This document shows positions 25,849 to 33,604 of a stretch of DNA of 64,000 bases, piece after piece. The notes beneath the pieces were generated by a model that saw nothing but the letters and a program-made list of their open reading frames with translations, did not search any database and had not been told where the DNA came from. Made by a program: the position numbers and the translations under genes. Positions within the stretch are counted from its first letter, which is position 1, and the number at the start of each line of letters is the position of its first letter. Origin of the DNA: an uncultured Naasia sp. (lineage in GTDB: Bacteria > Actinomycetota > Actinomycetes > Actinomycetales > Microbacteriaceae); contig CAJYYA010000010.1 of assembly GCA_913778905.1 (NCBI GenBank), positions 248,001 to 312,000 on the forward strand. Reading direction: 5' to 3'.

Positions 25849-26406
25849 GTGAAAGCGTTCAGTCCCTTGGTCCTTCCCGCCGTAGCTATCGCAACCTGTT
25901 TGTCTCTGTCAGGGTGCGTCGATTCGGCCCCCGAGGTTGTGCGGGAACGGTCCACTCCGCAGGAGGCCTCGTCCGCTCCACTGGAGATGAAGGAAGCAGA
26001 CGTTATTGCGGCCGCCGTGCCCGTCTTCATTCAGTACATCGGCGCAGTCGTCGAGGTCGGCTCCGACCACAGCATCGATGCTTCGGTCCTACGCCCGTAT
26101 GCAAGCGATTCCGAAATCGAGGAAGTACGCGGCGTCCAGGACCGTTTGAAAGCCCGCGGGCAGCGAATGAACGGTCTGGTGTTAGTCGAGAGGTCGGTCC
26201 TGCAGGACATGTCCCCAGAAACCGGCACATTCACCCTTTTGATATGTGAAGACCTTTCGAACCTCCGAATTCTCGACGGTGAGGGCCTGGATGTCACTCC
26301 CTCATCACGCTCTTCGTCCTCGACCGTGCAGGTCTCGTTCGAGGGCTGGCCTGACAATCTGCGCATCGACAGGAATATCAAGTGGACCGGCGCAAGCGCC
26401 TGCTGA
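25849..26406 (+). CDS. Secreted lipoprotein, cassette copy A
   Basis: 185 aa. A lipoprotein signal peptide ends at lipobox LSGC (Cys ~23), so the protein is anchored to the outer face of the membrane. The mature part looks like an NTF2-like domain: a helix near VPVFIQYIGAV, LRPYASDSEI, then LLICEDLSNLRILDGEGLDVTP and a last residue Cys. The paralogues at 41997 and 27568 share the CxDxSxxR block and the terminal Cys, which may form a disulfide. The PKD gene overlaps its end by 25 nt. It probably works with that secreted partner. Function is unknown. Confidence 0.7.
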   Translation: MKAFSPLVLPAVAIATCLSLSGCVDSAPEVVRERSTPQEASSAPLEMKEADVIAAAVPVFIQYIGAVVEVGSDHSIDASVLRPYASDSEIEEVRGVQDRLKARGQRMNGLVLVERSVLQDMSPETGTFTLLICEDLSNLRILDGEGLDVTPSSRSSSSTVQVSFEGWPDNLRIDRNIKWTGASAC

Positions 26407-27179
26407 CCATCGTGGGCCTCGTCGTCCTCCTGGGCTGCGTGGTCACGGGAGGCGAGGCAGCCGCGGCCAACACCGCTGGCTGCGGTGGAGCCAGCGATCT
26501 AAGCGGGGAGTGCTCGACGGGCGCCATAACGGGCGGGGGCGCAAGCGTCGGTGCGCACTCGGACGGATCGGAAACAAACTCACCGGATTGGGTGCCGCCG
26601 GAGGGCTGGTTCAAGTGCAACGGCAGCTGGTGGCCGCCCAAGGATGCGGCTTTCTGGAAGCCGATGTGCCGCGACGAAATCACCGTCACCGGCCCGCCCA
26701 CGCCTTCCATGTCCGACGTCCGCGAGTTCTATCCCGCCTCGACCACGATCAGCTCGGAACCCCAAGGGTGGGCGCTCAAAGGCCGACCATTCAATCTCGT
26801 TGCCGACACCACCCCGATTACCCGAAGCGGAACTGTCCTCGGACTGCCCACCCAGGTCACCTTCACACCGACCCGGTGGAACTGGGACTACGGGGACGGC
26901 ACTACCCAGGCCACGGATACCGGAGGGATTTCCTGGGCCGCATCGGGCCGCAAACGCTTCACGACCACGCCGACCAGTCACACCTACACGACCAGGGGAG
27001 ACTTCACCGTCTCCCTCAGCGTCGACTACAAGGTGACCTATCAATTCGGCAACAACCCCTGGCGCCCCATCGACGGAACCCTCACCATCCCCGCCGGATC
27101 CATGCCTGTCCGCGTCGTCGTCGGCTCCACCGTCCTGACCACCGGCCCCTGCACGAGCACCTCCGCATCGACCTGCTGA
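26382..27179 (+). CDS. Secreted PKD-domain protein, cassette copy A
   Basis: 265 aa. A short basic N-terminus and hydrophobic stretch LLTIVGLVVLLGCVVTGGEAAAA act as signal peptide. A Cys/Trp-rich region (FKCNGSWWPPKDAAFWKPMC) and the shared WALKGRPFNLVA block lead to a PKD-like domain with WNWDYGDG and TPTSHTYTTRGDFTVSL. It ends PVRVVVGSTVLTTGPC...STC. GTG 26382 has AGGAA 8 nt upstream and lies inside the lipoprotein gene. The copy at 42539 has one residue fewer and the same order of blocks. PKD folds usually mediate protein or glycan binding; the partner may be the lipoprotein. Confidence 0.75.
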   Translation: MDRRKRLLTIVGLVVLLGCVVTGGEAAAANTAGCGGASDLSGECSTGAITGGGASVGAHSDGSETNSPDWVPPEGWFKCNGSWWPPKDAAFWKPMCRDEITVTGPPTPSMSDVREFYPASTTISSEPQGWALKGRPFNLVADTTPITRSGTVLGLPTQVTFTPTRWNWDYGDGTTQATDTGGISWAASGRKRFTTTPTSHTYTTRGDFTVSLSVDYKVTYQFGNNPWRPIDGTLTIPAGSMPVRVVVGSTVLTTGPCTSTSASTC

Positions 27180-27183
27180 GGCT

Positions 27184-27492
27184 GTGCCGGCCGACAATGC
27201 CGGTCGCTGTGTTCGCCTTCGTCCATCTTGGAAAGAATCGGCACTACAAGAAGCCCTGCGCCTCACGCCGGGGGATCGAATCGTGCTGACGGGGGAGATG
27301 AGCAGGCCCCGCGACGAGTGGATCGGCGACCTCGCCGCTCGAGGACTGGCGGTCTGGCCCGGCGTCACCAAGAAAGTGCGCCTCGTCGTCGCAGCGGACC
27401 CCGACTCCCAGTCGGGCAAAGCTCGCAAAGCACGGGACTACGACATCGCCATCGTCGACGAAGCAGGGCTCATTTCACTGCTGGCGCGGTGA
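27184..27492 (+). pseudogene. BRCT-domain fragment of a DnaQ-like exonuclease
   Basis: 102 aa. GDRIVLTGEMSRPRDEWIGD through VTKKVRLVVAADPDSQSGKARKARDYDIAIV is a BRCT domain of the type found at the C-terminus of actinobacterial exonuclease/DNA-polymerase-III-epsilon-like proteins. The exonuclease part is missing, and the first 27 residues match nothing I recognise. GTG 27184 is only 4 nt after the PKD stop, so it could still be translated with the cassette. I read it as a truncated remnant, possibly left where cassette A was inserted. A genuine stand-alone BRCT protein is the alternative. Confidence 0.55.
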
Positions 27493-27567
27493 ATTGCGCC
27501 CGATGCTGCAGCGATCGTCGGGTCAAAACCGAAGTGCTCTGACACTGTGCTGATCAAAATCGAAGGA

Positions 27568-28185
27568 TCAGCACATATCCAACTCGGGGTACCGCTGGTA
27601 CCCCGCGACCTTCGGTGCGTCCGGCAGACCGGTGATGATGACGTCGGACTCGAAGCGGACGGGACGTCCCGGGTTGGTGAGGTCGTTGCCCTGCGCATCA
27701 AGAAGACGGACATCGCTCTGGTCTTCGCAGACGAAGGCCCGAAGAAAGCCCGTCTCCGGATCCCACACCTCGACATCGATTCCGACCACCCGCGAGGCGC
27801 CGGTGGTGTGCTCTCCATTCGGGAAGAGCAGCCCGTCGTCCGCCTTCATGCTGGCGAGGAGATCGCCCGCGGTGTAGGGCTCGAGCTCAGAGACCTCATA
27901 TGTCCCTCGGTTCATCGCGGCCGAGTAGATGCCGAGCCAGTGCTCGAACGTTCCGCGCGCGGAGTCGACGATTTCGGTGCTGGGCTCTTCTACCGCGGTG
28001 ATCGGTATCTTCCGCGACTCTCCAGTGTCTAGGTTGACGATGGTTCCGCCACCGCGGGTCTTCAGCGGAGCCGGTGTCGACGGCGCATGCGCCACGACCG
28101 AGCCGGGCGAGATCAGAGAGCAGGACGACAGCAGGGCAATGGAGAGAAGAGCGGCGACGCAGAGCGCGGTCTTGGGGAGATTCAT
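27568..28185 (-). CDS. Secreted lipoprotein, third paralogue
   Basis: 205 aa with a lipobox LLSSC (Cys ~22). The mature region repeats the features of the cassette lipoproteins: a helix (FEHWLGIYSAAMNRG), ELEPYTAGDL, then AFVCEDQSDVRLLDAQGNDLTNPGRP and a final Cys (ELDMC). It faces cassette A on the opposite strand and has no PKD partner of its own. ATG 28185. Like its relatives it is probably an NTF2-like extracytoplasmic lipoprotein of unknown function. Confidence 0.65.
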   Translation of the reverse strand: MNLPKTALCVAALLSIALLSSCSLISPGSVVAHAPSTPAPLKTRGGGTIVNLDTGESRKIPITAVEEPSTEIVDSARGTFEHWLGIYSAAMNRGTYEVSELEPYTAGDLLASMKADDGLLFPNGEHTTGASRVVGIDVEVWDPETGFLRAFVCEDQSDVRLLDAQGNDLTNPGRPVRFESDVIITGLPDAPKVAGYQRYPELDMC

Positions 28186-28316
28186 GCGAGCAACCCAAAC
28201 GCGGTTGCGATGCCGCTTGTCCCAGCGACCACATTCTGGGGAGAACGAGAATCCAGCTCGAAGCTGGGGAGGACGCGGGCGAAATCCCCTCGCCTAGACC
28301 AGCGTGACGATCTTTC

Positions 28317-29309
28317 TCACACCCGGTCGCCGCTGCCAGGCACGGGCTCGAACAACCCCACGCCTTCCCGCCGCGACACCCACCAGGTCAGCAACGCGGT
28401 GACGCCCAGCATGAATGGGATGTCGATCAGCAGGTAGGTCGGATCGACCTCACCCTGTTCCAGCGATGATCTGCTGAACGGGGCTACGAGGAAGATGAAT
28501 AGGTTGTTCGCCGTGTGGATCAGGATCGGCAGCTCCAGGCCGCCCGACTTCCAGACTAAGAAGCCCGCAGACAACGCGAAAGCGCCGACCGAGATCTGGC
28601 CGGCCCAGTCGTATCCGTGCCCGAGCACGAAGATCGGCACCGGCAGCACGATTCCCCACACCGGCGACTTCAGCCAGGTGCCGAGCATCTGTTGCGGCAA
28701 TCCTCGGAAGGCATACTCCTCGGCTGCACACTGCAACGGCGCCAGCACCAGGATGAGGACGTAGCAGAGCACGAGGGACGGGGTGAAGGTCGGCACGACG
28801 AAGTCGTCAGGCGGGTCGACTAGGGCCAGCCCCAGTACCATCACCGCGTAGATCGGGACGATGGAGACCGCCGCGCGCCCGAGCAACCCCCAGCGGAAGC
28901 GACCGACCACGGAATGCACGGAGCCGCGACGCCCACCTCCCCAGCGCGTCCCCAGAATGACCGCGGGGATCATCAGGGCCAACAGCCCGAGCGTGAAGAC
29001 CCAGTCGAAGGGGTTGAGCGGGTCGGCGAGGTCCTCGGAGGGACCCGGGAGCCCCGGAAGCGACATCCCCAGAACGGCGTAGACAACGGCCACGGTGACG
29101 AGCGGAATGAGGGACGCGATATAGAGCCCTAGTGAGACGCCGAGCGTCGCGAAAGGCCGCCACCACTGCGCCGTTCGCGCGGCCTGGTGCGCGAGCCGGT
29201 GGTAGGGGAGTGGGGTCACCACGAGTCCATCAGAACCGCGCAGCGACTGTTCTTCGACCGGAACAGCCGGTGCCTCACTATCGGTCGCGGTCACAGGCCA
29301 GTCGGTCAT
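28317..29309 (-). CDS. CPBP-family intramembrane metalloprotease
   Basis: 330 aa with about eight membrane helices. The Abi/CPBP motifs are visible: EEYAFRG (about 210-216), a His in FVLGHGYDW (~241) and HTANN near the end of the core. These residues bind zinc in intramembrane CAAX-type proteases. ATG 29309 is chosen over the track start 29372 because GGGGGAC lies upstream. Substrate unknown; family members mature peptides or bacteriocin-related proteins. It is not linked to an obvious substrate gene here. Confidence 0.82.
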   Translation of the reverse strand: MTDWPVTATDSEAPAVPVEEQSLRGSDGLVVTPLPYHRLAHQAARTAQWWRPFATLGVSLGLYIASLIPLVTVAVVYAVLGMSLPGLPGPSEDLADPLNPFDWVFTLGLLALMIPAVILGTRWGGGRRGSVHSVVGRFRWGLLGRAAVSIVPIYAVMVLGLALVDPPDDFVVPTFTPSLVLCYVLILVLAPLQCAAEEYAFRGLPQQMLGTWLKSPVWGIVLPVPIFVLGHGYDWAGQISVGAFALSAGFLVWKSGGLELPILIHTANNLFIFLVAPFSRSSLEQGEVDPTYLLIDIPFMLGVTALLTWWVSRREGVGLFEPVPGSGDRV

Positions 29310-29450
29310 GCACGTCCCCCGGTCGTCGGTTCCCACCAGTCTGCCTGCGAGACGCCGTGGTCGGGTGGTCATTCACGACTGCGCGAAGCGTCAGACCGCC
29401 GGAATGGAAGTGCGGGGCAATCCTGCGTGGGGAGTGAAGGTGGTCGTCTC

Positions 29451-29768
29451 ATGCAACCACTCGACGGCTTACACACATCCAGCGAGGATGAATGGATGCA
29501 GTCCGACCTCGACGGTGCTCCCGACTGGATCTTTCAACTCGACGGTTCATTCACCCCCTCGAACGACGCGGTCCCTGAACCTGCGCTTCATGCCCTAGAC
29601 GCGGCCGCTGAACGGCGTGCCGCGCACCCCCTCGATCAACAGGCAATCGATGCCCTTCAGACAGCGATTCTCGCGGCGGTGCGAGCAGGTATCGGCGACT
29701 CTCAGATCGCCGCGACGGGCCGAATCTCCGTTGGCGCCGTTCGACGCATCTGTCGCGCAACCCAGTAG
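29451..29768 (+). CDS. Small helix-turn-helix protein
   Basis: 105 aa. The first half is acidic and aromatic (DEWMQSDLDGAPDWIFQLDG). The second half, ALQTAILAAVRAGIGDSQIAATGRISVGAVRRICRATQ, looks like a helix-turn-helix of the kind in small invertase- or sigma-related regulators. ATG 29451 follows GGGGAGTGAAGG. I do not recognise a family. It could be a small DNA-binding regulator; codon use fits a real gene. Confidence 0.5.
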   Translation: MQPLDGLHTSSEDEWMQSDLDGAPDWIFQLDGSFTPSNDAVPEPALHALDAAAERRAAHPLDQQAIDALQTAILAAVRAGIGDSQIAATGRISVGAVRRICRATQ

Positions 29769-29893
29769 ATCCGGAAGGCGCACCTGCTGGAACAGGAACC
29801 GCTCGGCTGCGGCGCTTGGCAACCGCTGAGCTGACGCCGTATCGGGTCAGACACAACCCACGACTTTCGGGGCGACTCTTTCCGCGCCGCGCC

Positions 29894-30742
29894 TCACTCC
29901 AGCGGCCTCAGCAGCCGATCCAAGAATTCCCGCGTCCGCGGCTCCTGCGGATTGGTGAACACCTCGGCCGGGGTGCCGCGTTCGACGACCACACCGCCGT
30001 CGAGGAAGGCGACCTCGTCGGCCACTTCGCGGGCGAACGCGAGCTCATGAGTCACGACCACCATGGTCCAGCCCTCATGCGCGAGCTCGGACATGATCGT
30101 CAGCACATCGCCCACGATCTCCGGGTCGAGGGCAGACGTCGGCTCATCGAAGAGCAGCAGCTTCGGGCGCAGCGCCAGCGCGCGGACAATGCCGACGCGC
30201 TGCTGCTGGCCGCCGGACAGCTCGAACGGATAGGCGTCCCGCTTCGATGCCAGGCCGACTCGCTCAAGCAGGGCGGTGGCCGTCGCGATCGCCTCGTCGC
30301 GCGGTCGCTTCTGCACGATGACCGGACCCTCGATGACGTTCTCGAGAACCGTCTTATGCGGGAACAGGTTGTAATGCTGGAACACCATGCCCGACGCATC
30401 CCGCAGCACGGCGCGCTGCGCGGCGGTCTCGCGCTTCGACAGCTTCGCGGCGAAGTCGATCCGCTCGCCGTCGAGGTCGATGACGCCGGCCTGCGGGGGA
30501 GTGAGAGCGTTCAGCGCGCGCAGCACGGTGGTCTTGCCCGATCCGGACGGACCGATGAGCACCAGCACCTTGCCGCGACGGACCTCGAGGTCGACGCCCT
30601 TTAAGACATCGAGCGAGCCGAACGACGTGCGGAGGCCGGTGGCCCGGAGCAGCGGATCCGCGCCCGACCCGATCGGCGGAACACCGAAGCCCGACGAGCT
30701 CGCACCCGGGGCGGGGGAGGACGACTCAGGCTCGTGCGACAT
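29894..30742 (-). CDS. Polar amino-acid ABC transporter ATP-binding protein
   Basis: 282 aa. Walker A GPSGSGKTT (~68-76), the family marker MVFQHYNLFPH (~122), signature LSGGQQQR (~173) and Walker B LLLFDEPTSALD (~193-204) place it in the PAAT family (GlnQ/TcyC-like). The first ~30 residues are a Ser/Pro-rich extension not usual in the family. ATG 30742 overlaps the end of the permease gene by 17 nt. It is the last gene of the operon binding protein-permease-ATPase. Cystine or another polar amino acid is the probable substrate. Confidence 0.9.
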   Translation of the reverse strand: MSHEPESSSPAPGASSSGFGVPPIGSGADPLLRATGLRTSFGSLDVLKGVDLEVRRGKVLVLIGPSGSGKTTVLRALNALTPPQAGVIDLDGERIDFAAKLSKRETAAQRAVLRDASGMVFQHYNLFPHKTVLENVIEGPVIVQKRPRDEAIATATALLERVGLASKRDAYPFELSGGQQQRVGIVRALALRPKLLLFDEPTSALDPEIVGDVLTIMSELAHEGWTMVVVTHELAFAREVADEVAFLDGGVVVERGTPAEVFTNPQEPRTREFLDRLLRPLE

Positions 30743-31388
30743 AACGGTCCAACCTCTTCTCGAGCAGGTTCTGCAGAGCCGACAGCCCCAGGCAGATGAC
30801 CCAGTAGACGAGCGCCGCCTCGATGTAGAGCAGCATGAACTCCTGGCTGAACGCGGCGATCTTCTGCGCCTCACGGAAGAGCTCCGTCACCAGGATCAGT
30901 GATGCCAGCGACGTGTCCTTCAACAGGCTGATGAACGTGTTCGACAGCGGCGGCACGGACACGCGCGCAGCCTGCGGCAGGATGATCCGCCGCAAGGTCG
31001 TCGCCCGCGACATTCCGACGGTGTACCCGGCCTCCCACTGCCCGGCAGGCACCGAGAGGATCGCGGCGCGGATGATCTCGGCACCGTATCCACCTACGTT
31101 GATCGAGAACGCGATGACGGCGGACGGCCACGGCGGGATCGTGGCACCGAGCGACGGCAGGCCGTAGAAGATCACGAACAGCTGCACCAGCAGGGGCGTG
31201 CCGCGGACGACGGAGATGACGAAGCGCGCCGCAGCAGACAGGGCGCGGATGCTCGACATGCGAGCTAGCGCGATTCCGAGCGCCAGCACGAGGCCCAGCG
31301 CGAAGGAGATGAGCGACAGCGGGATGGTCCCGAGAATCGCTCCGCGCACGATCGGCCCGAGCGAATCCCAGGCGAGCTGCCAATCCAT
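30726..31388 (-). CDS. Polar amino-acid ABC transporter permease
   Basis: 220 aa, HisM/GlnP type. About five helices, with the ABC permease EAA loop near YTVGMSRATTLRRIILPQAARV (about 133-154). VVRGTPLLVQLFVIFYGLP is a classic PAAT permease segment. It forms the membrane channel, probably as a homodimer. It sits between the binding-protein and ATPase genes, so all three should be co-expressed. Confidence 0.92.
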   Translation of the reverse strand: MDWQLAWDSLGPIVRGAILGTIPLSLISFALGLVLALGIALARMSSIRALSAAARFVISVVRGTPLLVQLFVIFYGLPSLGATIPPWPSAVIAFSINVGGYGAEIIRAAILSVPAGQWEAGYTVGMSRATTLRRIILPQAARVSVPPLSNTFISLLKDTSLASLILVTELFREAQKIAAFSQEFMLLYIEAALVYWVICLGLSALQNLLEKRLDRYVARA

Positions 31389-31471
31389 CCGTTCATCCTG
31401 CCCGAGCGCACCCGCTCAATCGCTGATTCCCGCCGATTCGGATGCCGACTGGCGGGACGCCTGATACCGAA

Positions 31472-31510
31472 ACGCGACCCCCGGCGGCGTGTGCCGCACG
31501 AGGGTCGCGT
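31472..31510 (-). terminator. Hairpin between the binding-protein and permease genes
   Basis: ACGCGACCC and GGGTCGCGT form a 9-bp perfect stem, 14 nt past the stop of the binding-protein gene. Its position fits an attenuating terminator that gives more binding protein than permease and ATPase. Confidence 0.5.
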
Positions 31511-31523
31511 CGGTCGGTGTGAC

Positions 31524-32366
31524 TTATTGGCTGACGTCGGAGCCGAAGTACTTCTGGCTGATCTTCGCCAGCGTGCCGTCGGCGCGGAGCTCGTCGAGCG
31601 CCTTGTTGAGGGCGTCGGTCAGGGTGTCGCTGCCCTTGCGCAGAGCGAAGGCGCTCTTCGAGACCTCGTCGCTGTCCGCGGCGATCTTGAGGCCCGCGGC
31701 GTCGCCGTTGGTCTGCGAGTCGAGGAAGGTCAGCTTGTCGTTGACAGTCGCATCGACACGGCCCTGCTTGAGCAGCTCGACGGCCTGCGCCCAGCCCTCG
31801 ACGGCCTCGACGTTGGCGCCGTAGGACTGCGCGATCCCGTACCAGTTGCTGGTCAGCGACTGTGCGCTGGTCTTGCCCTTCAGCCCGTCGAACGAGGTGA
31901 TGTCGCTCGACTCGGGGACCACGAGCACGCCGGGCGAGACGGAGTAGGGCTCGCTGAGGTCGTACTTCGCCTCGCGCTCGTCGTTGACTGACACCTGGTT
32001 CGCGATCACGTCGAAACGGCCGGCCTCGAGACCGGCGAAGATGCCGTCCCACTGGGTCTCCTGGAACTCGACGGTCACGCCGAGCTTCTCGGCGACCGCG
32101 TTCACCACGTCGACGTCGTATCCGGTGAGCGGGCCCGATCCACCCTCGTGGAACGAGAACGGACGGTACGTGCCCTCGGTCGCGACGACGAGCTTGCCGT
32201 TCTCCTTCACCTGGTCGAGCGTGAGGCCGGAGGTCGACTCGCCGGATCCGGTGGTCGTGCCGGAGCCGGCCTGTCCGTCCGCGGGTCCACCGGCGCAGCC
32301 GGCGAGAAGCAGAGCGGATGCCGCGACGGCGGCGAAGGCGGGAAGGATGCGCGTGATGCGGGGCAT
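31524..32366 (-). CDS. Polar amino-acid ABC transporter substrate-binding lipoprotein
   Basis: 280 aa. The signal peptide ends at lipobox LLAGC (Cys ~23). A Gly/Ser/Thr linker leads to a periplasmic-binding-protein type 2 fold: GKLVVATEGTYRPFSFHE (~57), LTGYDVDVVNAVAEKLG, WDGIFAGLEAGRFDVIANQVSVNDER, and a C-terminal LAKISQKYFGSDV. These are PAAT family signatures (cystine/glutamine-type). ATG 32366. It heads the operon and captures the substrate outside the membrane. Confidence 0.92.
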   Translation of the reverse strand: MPRITRILPAFAAVAASALLLAGCAGGPADGQAGSGTTTGSGESTSGLTLDQVKENGKLVVATEGTYRPFSFHEGGSGPLTGYDVDVVNAVAEKLGVTVEFQETQWDGIFAGLEAGRFDVIANQVSVNDEREAKYDLSEPYSVSPGVLVVPESSDITSFDGLKGKTSAQSLTSNWYGIAQSYGANVEAVEGWAQAVELLKQGRVDATVNDKLTFLDSQTNGDAAGLKIAADSDEVSKSAFALRKGSDTLTDALNKALDELRADGTLAKISQKYFGSDVSQ

Positions 32367-32564
32367 GGTTGTGCTCTCGTTCGTGCGGGAGACGAGTCGC
32401 TTCGCGACGTGCCTTGACAAGCACTGCTGTGCGCGGGGGACTCGAGCGTCTGGTTGACGCGACATCCACATGCAACCAGGGGCGGGCTGAAGTTGTTCCG
32501 GATGTGACGCGATGTGTCGATTGCCCTGTGTCCGATCGCCCCTCCGCGGATGTAAGCATGAAGC

Positions 32565-33026
32565 GTGAGCACTGAGTGGCAGGACCGGATCGACGACTTC
32601 TGGGCATCCGCGAACGACGAATCGACTGCTGTGGAGCGGATGCGCGCGCTCCTGGCGCAGCGTCCGCAGGGCGATCCGGAAGCGCTGTTCGAATGGGCCT
32701 CGGTGCACGACTTCGTCGGGCGCGAGGCGGAGGCCGTTCCTCTGTATGAGGCTGCGCTGGAGAACGGACTCGCCGGGCGGAAGCGGCACGAGGCGTTGAT
32801 CCAGCTGAGCAGTTCGCTTCGGCTGGTCGGGCGGGCTGATGAGGCCGCTGCTCTGCTCGCGGAACGGTGGGAGGGGGCGGAGCTCGATTCCGCGCGGGCT
32901 GCCTTCCGCGCGCTCGCGCTTCGTGACGCGGGGGATGCGGACGAGGCGCTCCTGGTTGCGCTCGGGGCGCTTGCCGGGGCGCTGCCGCAGTACGGGGCGG
33001 CTGTTGCGAGGTATGCGGGGGAGTAG
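32565..33026 (+). CDS. Tetratricopeptide-repeat protein (TPR_5 type)
   Basis: 153 aa, helical throughout, no signal peptide. TPR-like pairs are visible in PEALFEWASVHDFVGREAEAVPLYEAALENGL and RHEALIQLSSSLRLVGRADEAAALLAERW, matching the small TPR_5 family common in actinobacteria and bacilli. GTG 32565. TAAGCA lies 6 nt before it, so the transcript may be leaderless. It is a cytoplasmic protein-interaction module of unknown partner. Confidence 0.78.
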   Translation: MSTEWQDRIDDFWASANDESTAVERMRALLAQRPQGDPEALFEWASVHDFVGREAEAVPLYEAALENGLAGRKRHEALIQLSSSLRLVGRADEAAALLAERWEGAELDSARAAFRALALRDAGDADEALLVALGALAGALPQYGAAVARYAGE

Positions 33027-33035
33027 GCGCGGGGA

Positions 33036-33064
33036 CCTCTGCATTTCGCTGCGCTCAATGGGCG
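33036..33064. repeat. CGCCCATTGAGCG interspersed repeat, reverse orientation
   Basis: CCTCTGCATTTCGCTGCGCTCAATGGGCG, the reverse complement of the consensus with mismatches at the first bases, just after the TPR gene. Confidence 0.75.
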
Positions 33065-33132
33065 AGGGGCGGCCGGGGAGATGAGGCCGCGAATGTCTGG
33101 TGTGCCGGGCCGGGGTCGGGCAAGCTCGGGGC

Positions 33133-33504
33133 ATGGAAACCGCTGCCATCACCTCGTGGACCTTCGTCTCCGAAGTCCCCATCCCGCCCGACGTCACCGA
33201 GCTGCTCGTCGAGGGTGAGACCGCGTGGGCTGCCTTCACGACGTTCCGTGACAGTGCGATCTTCACGAGCCGGCGCCTCATCGTCCGCGATGCGCAGGGG
33301 ATCACGGGGAAGAAGGTCGAGGTGTATTCGCTGCCCTACTCCGCCATCAACATGTGGTCGTCGGAGAACGCCGGCACGCTCGACCTCAACGCCGAGATCT
33401 CGCTCTGGACCCGCGCCGGCTTCATCAAGATCAAGATCGGCAAGGGCGTCGACATCCGCCGCATCGACAAGCTGATCGCGCACTCCGTGCTCCACGCCGG
33501 CTGA
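33133..33504 (+). CDS. Bacterial PH-domain protein
   Basis: 123 aa. LLVEGETAWAAFTTFRDSAIFTSRRLIVRDAQGITGKKVEVYSLPYSAINMWSSENAG is a typical bacterial pleckstrin-homology fold (YvbH/DUF1696 group), with alternating strands and a C-terminal helix IRRIDKLIAHSVLHAG. No membrane segment. The role is unknown; homologues may form oligomeric rings. ATG 33133. Confidence 0.82.
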   Translation: METAAITSWTFVSEVPIPPDVTELLVEGETAWAAFTTFRDSAIFTSRRLIVRDAQGITGKKVEVYSLPYSAINMWSSENAGTLDLNAEISLWTRAGFIKIKIGKGVDIRRIDKLIAHSVLHAG

Positions 33505-33546
33505 CGCCGCGCACCTCGGAAGTCCGATCGCTGATGAACGAAGGAA

Positions 33547-33583
33547 GGGCCCGCCGACCACCGTGGCGGCGATCGGCGGACCC
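33547..33583. terminator. Bidirectional terminator between convergent genes
   Basis: GGGCCCGCCGA pairs with TCGGCGGACCC (10 of 11) in the 100-bp gap between the PH-domain gene and the anchored GDSL gene. Confidence 0.5.
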
Positions 33584-33604
33584 CTCGTCGCGCGGGCTGC
33601 AGTT

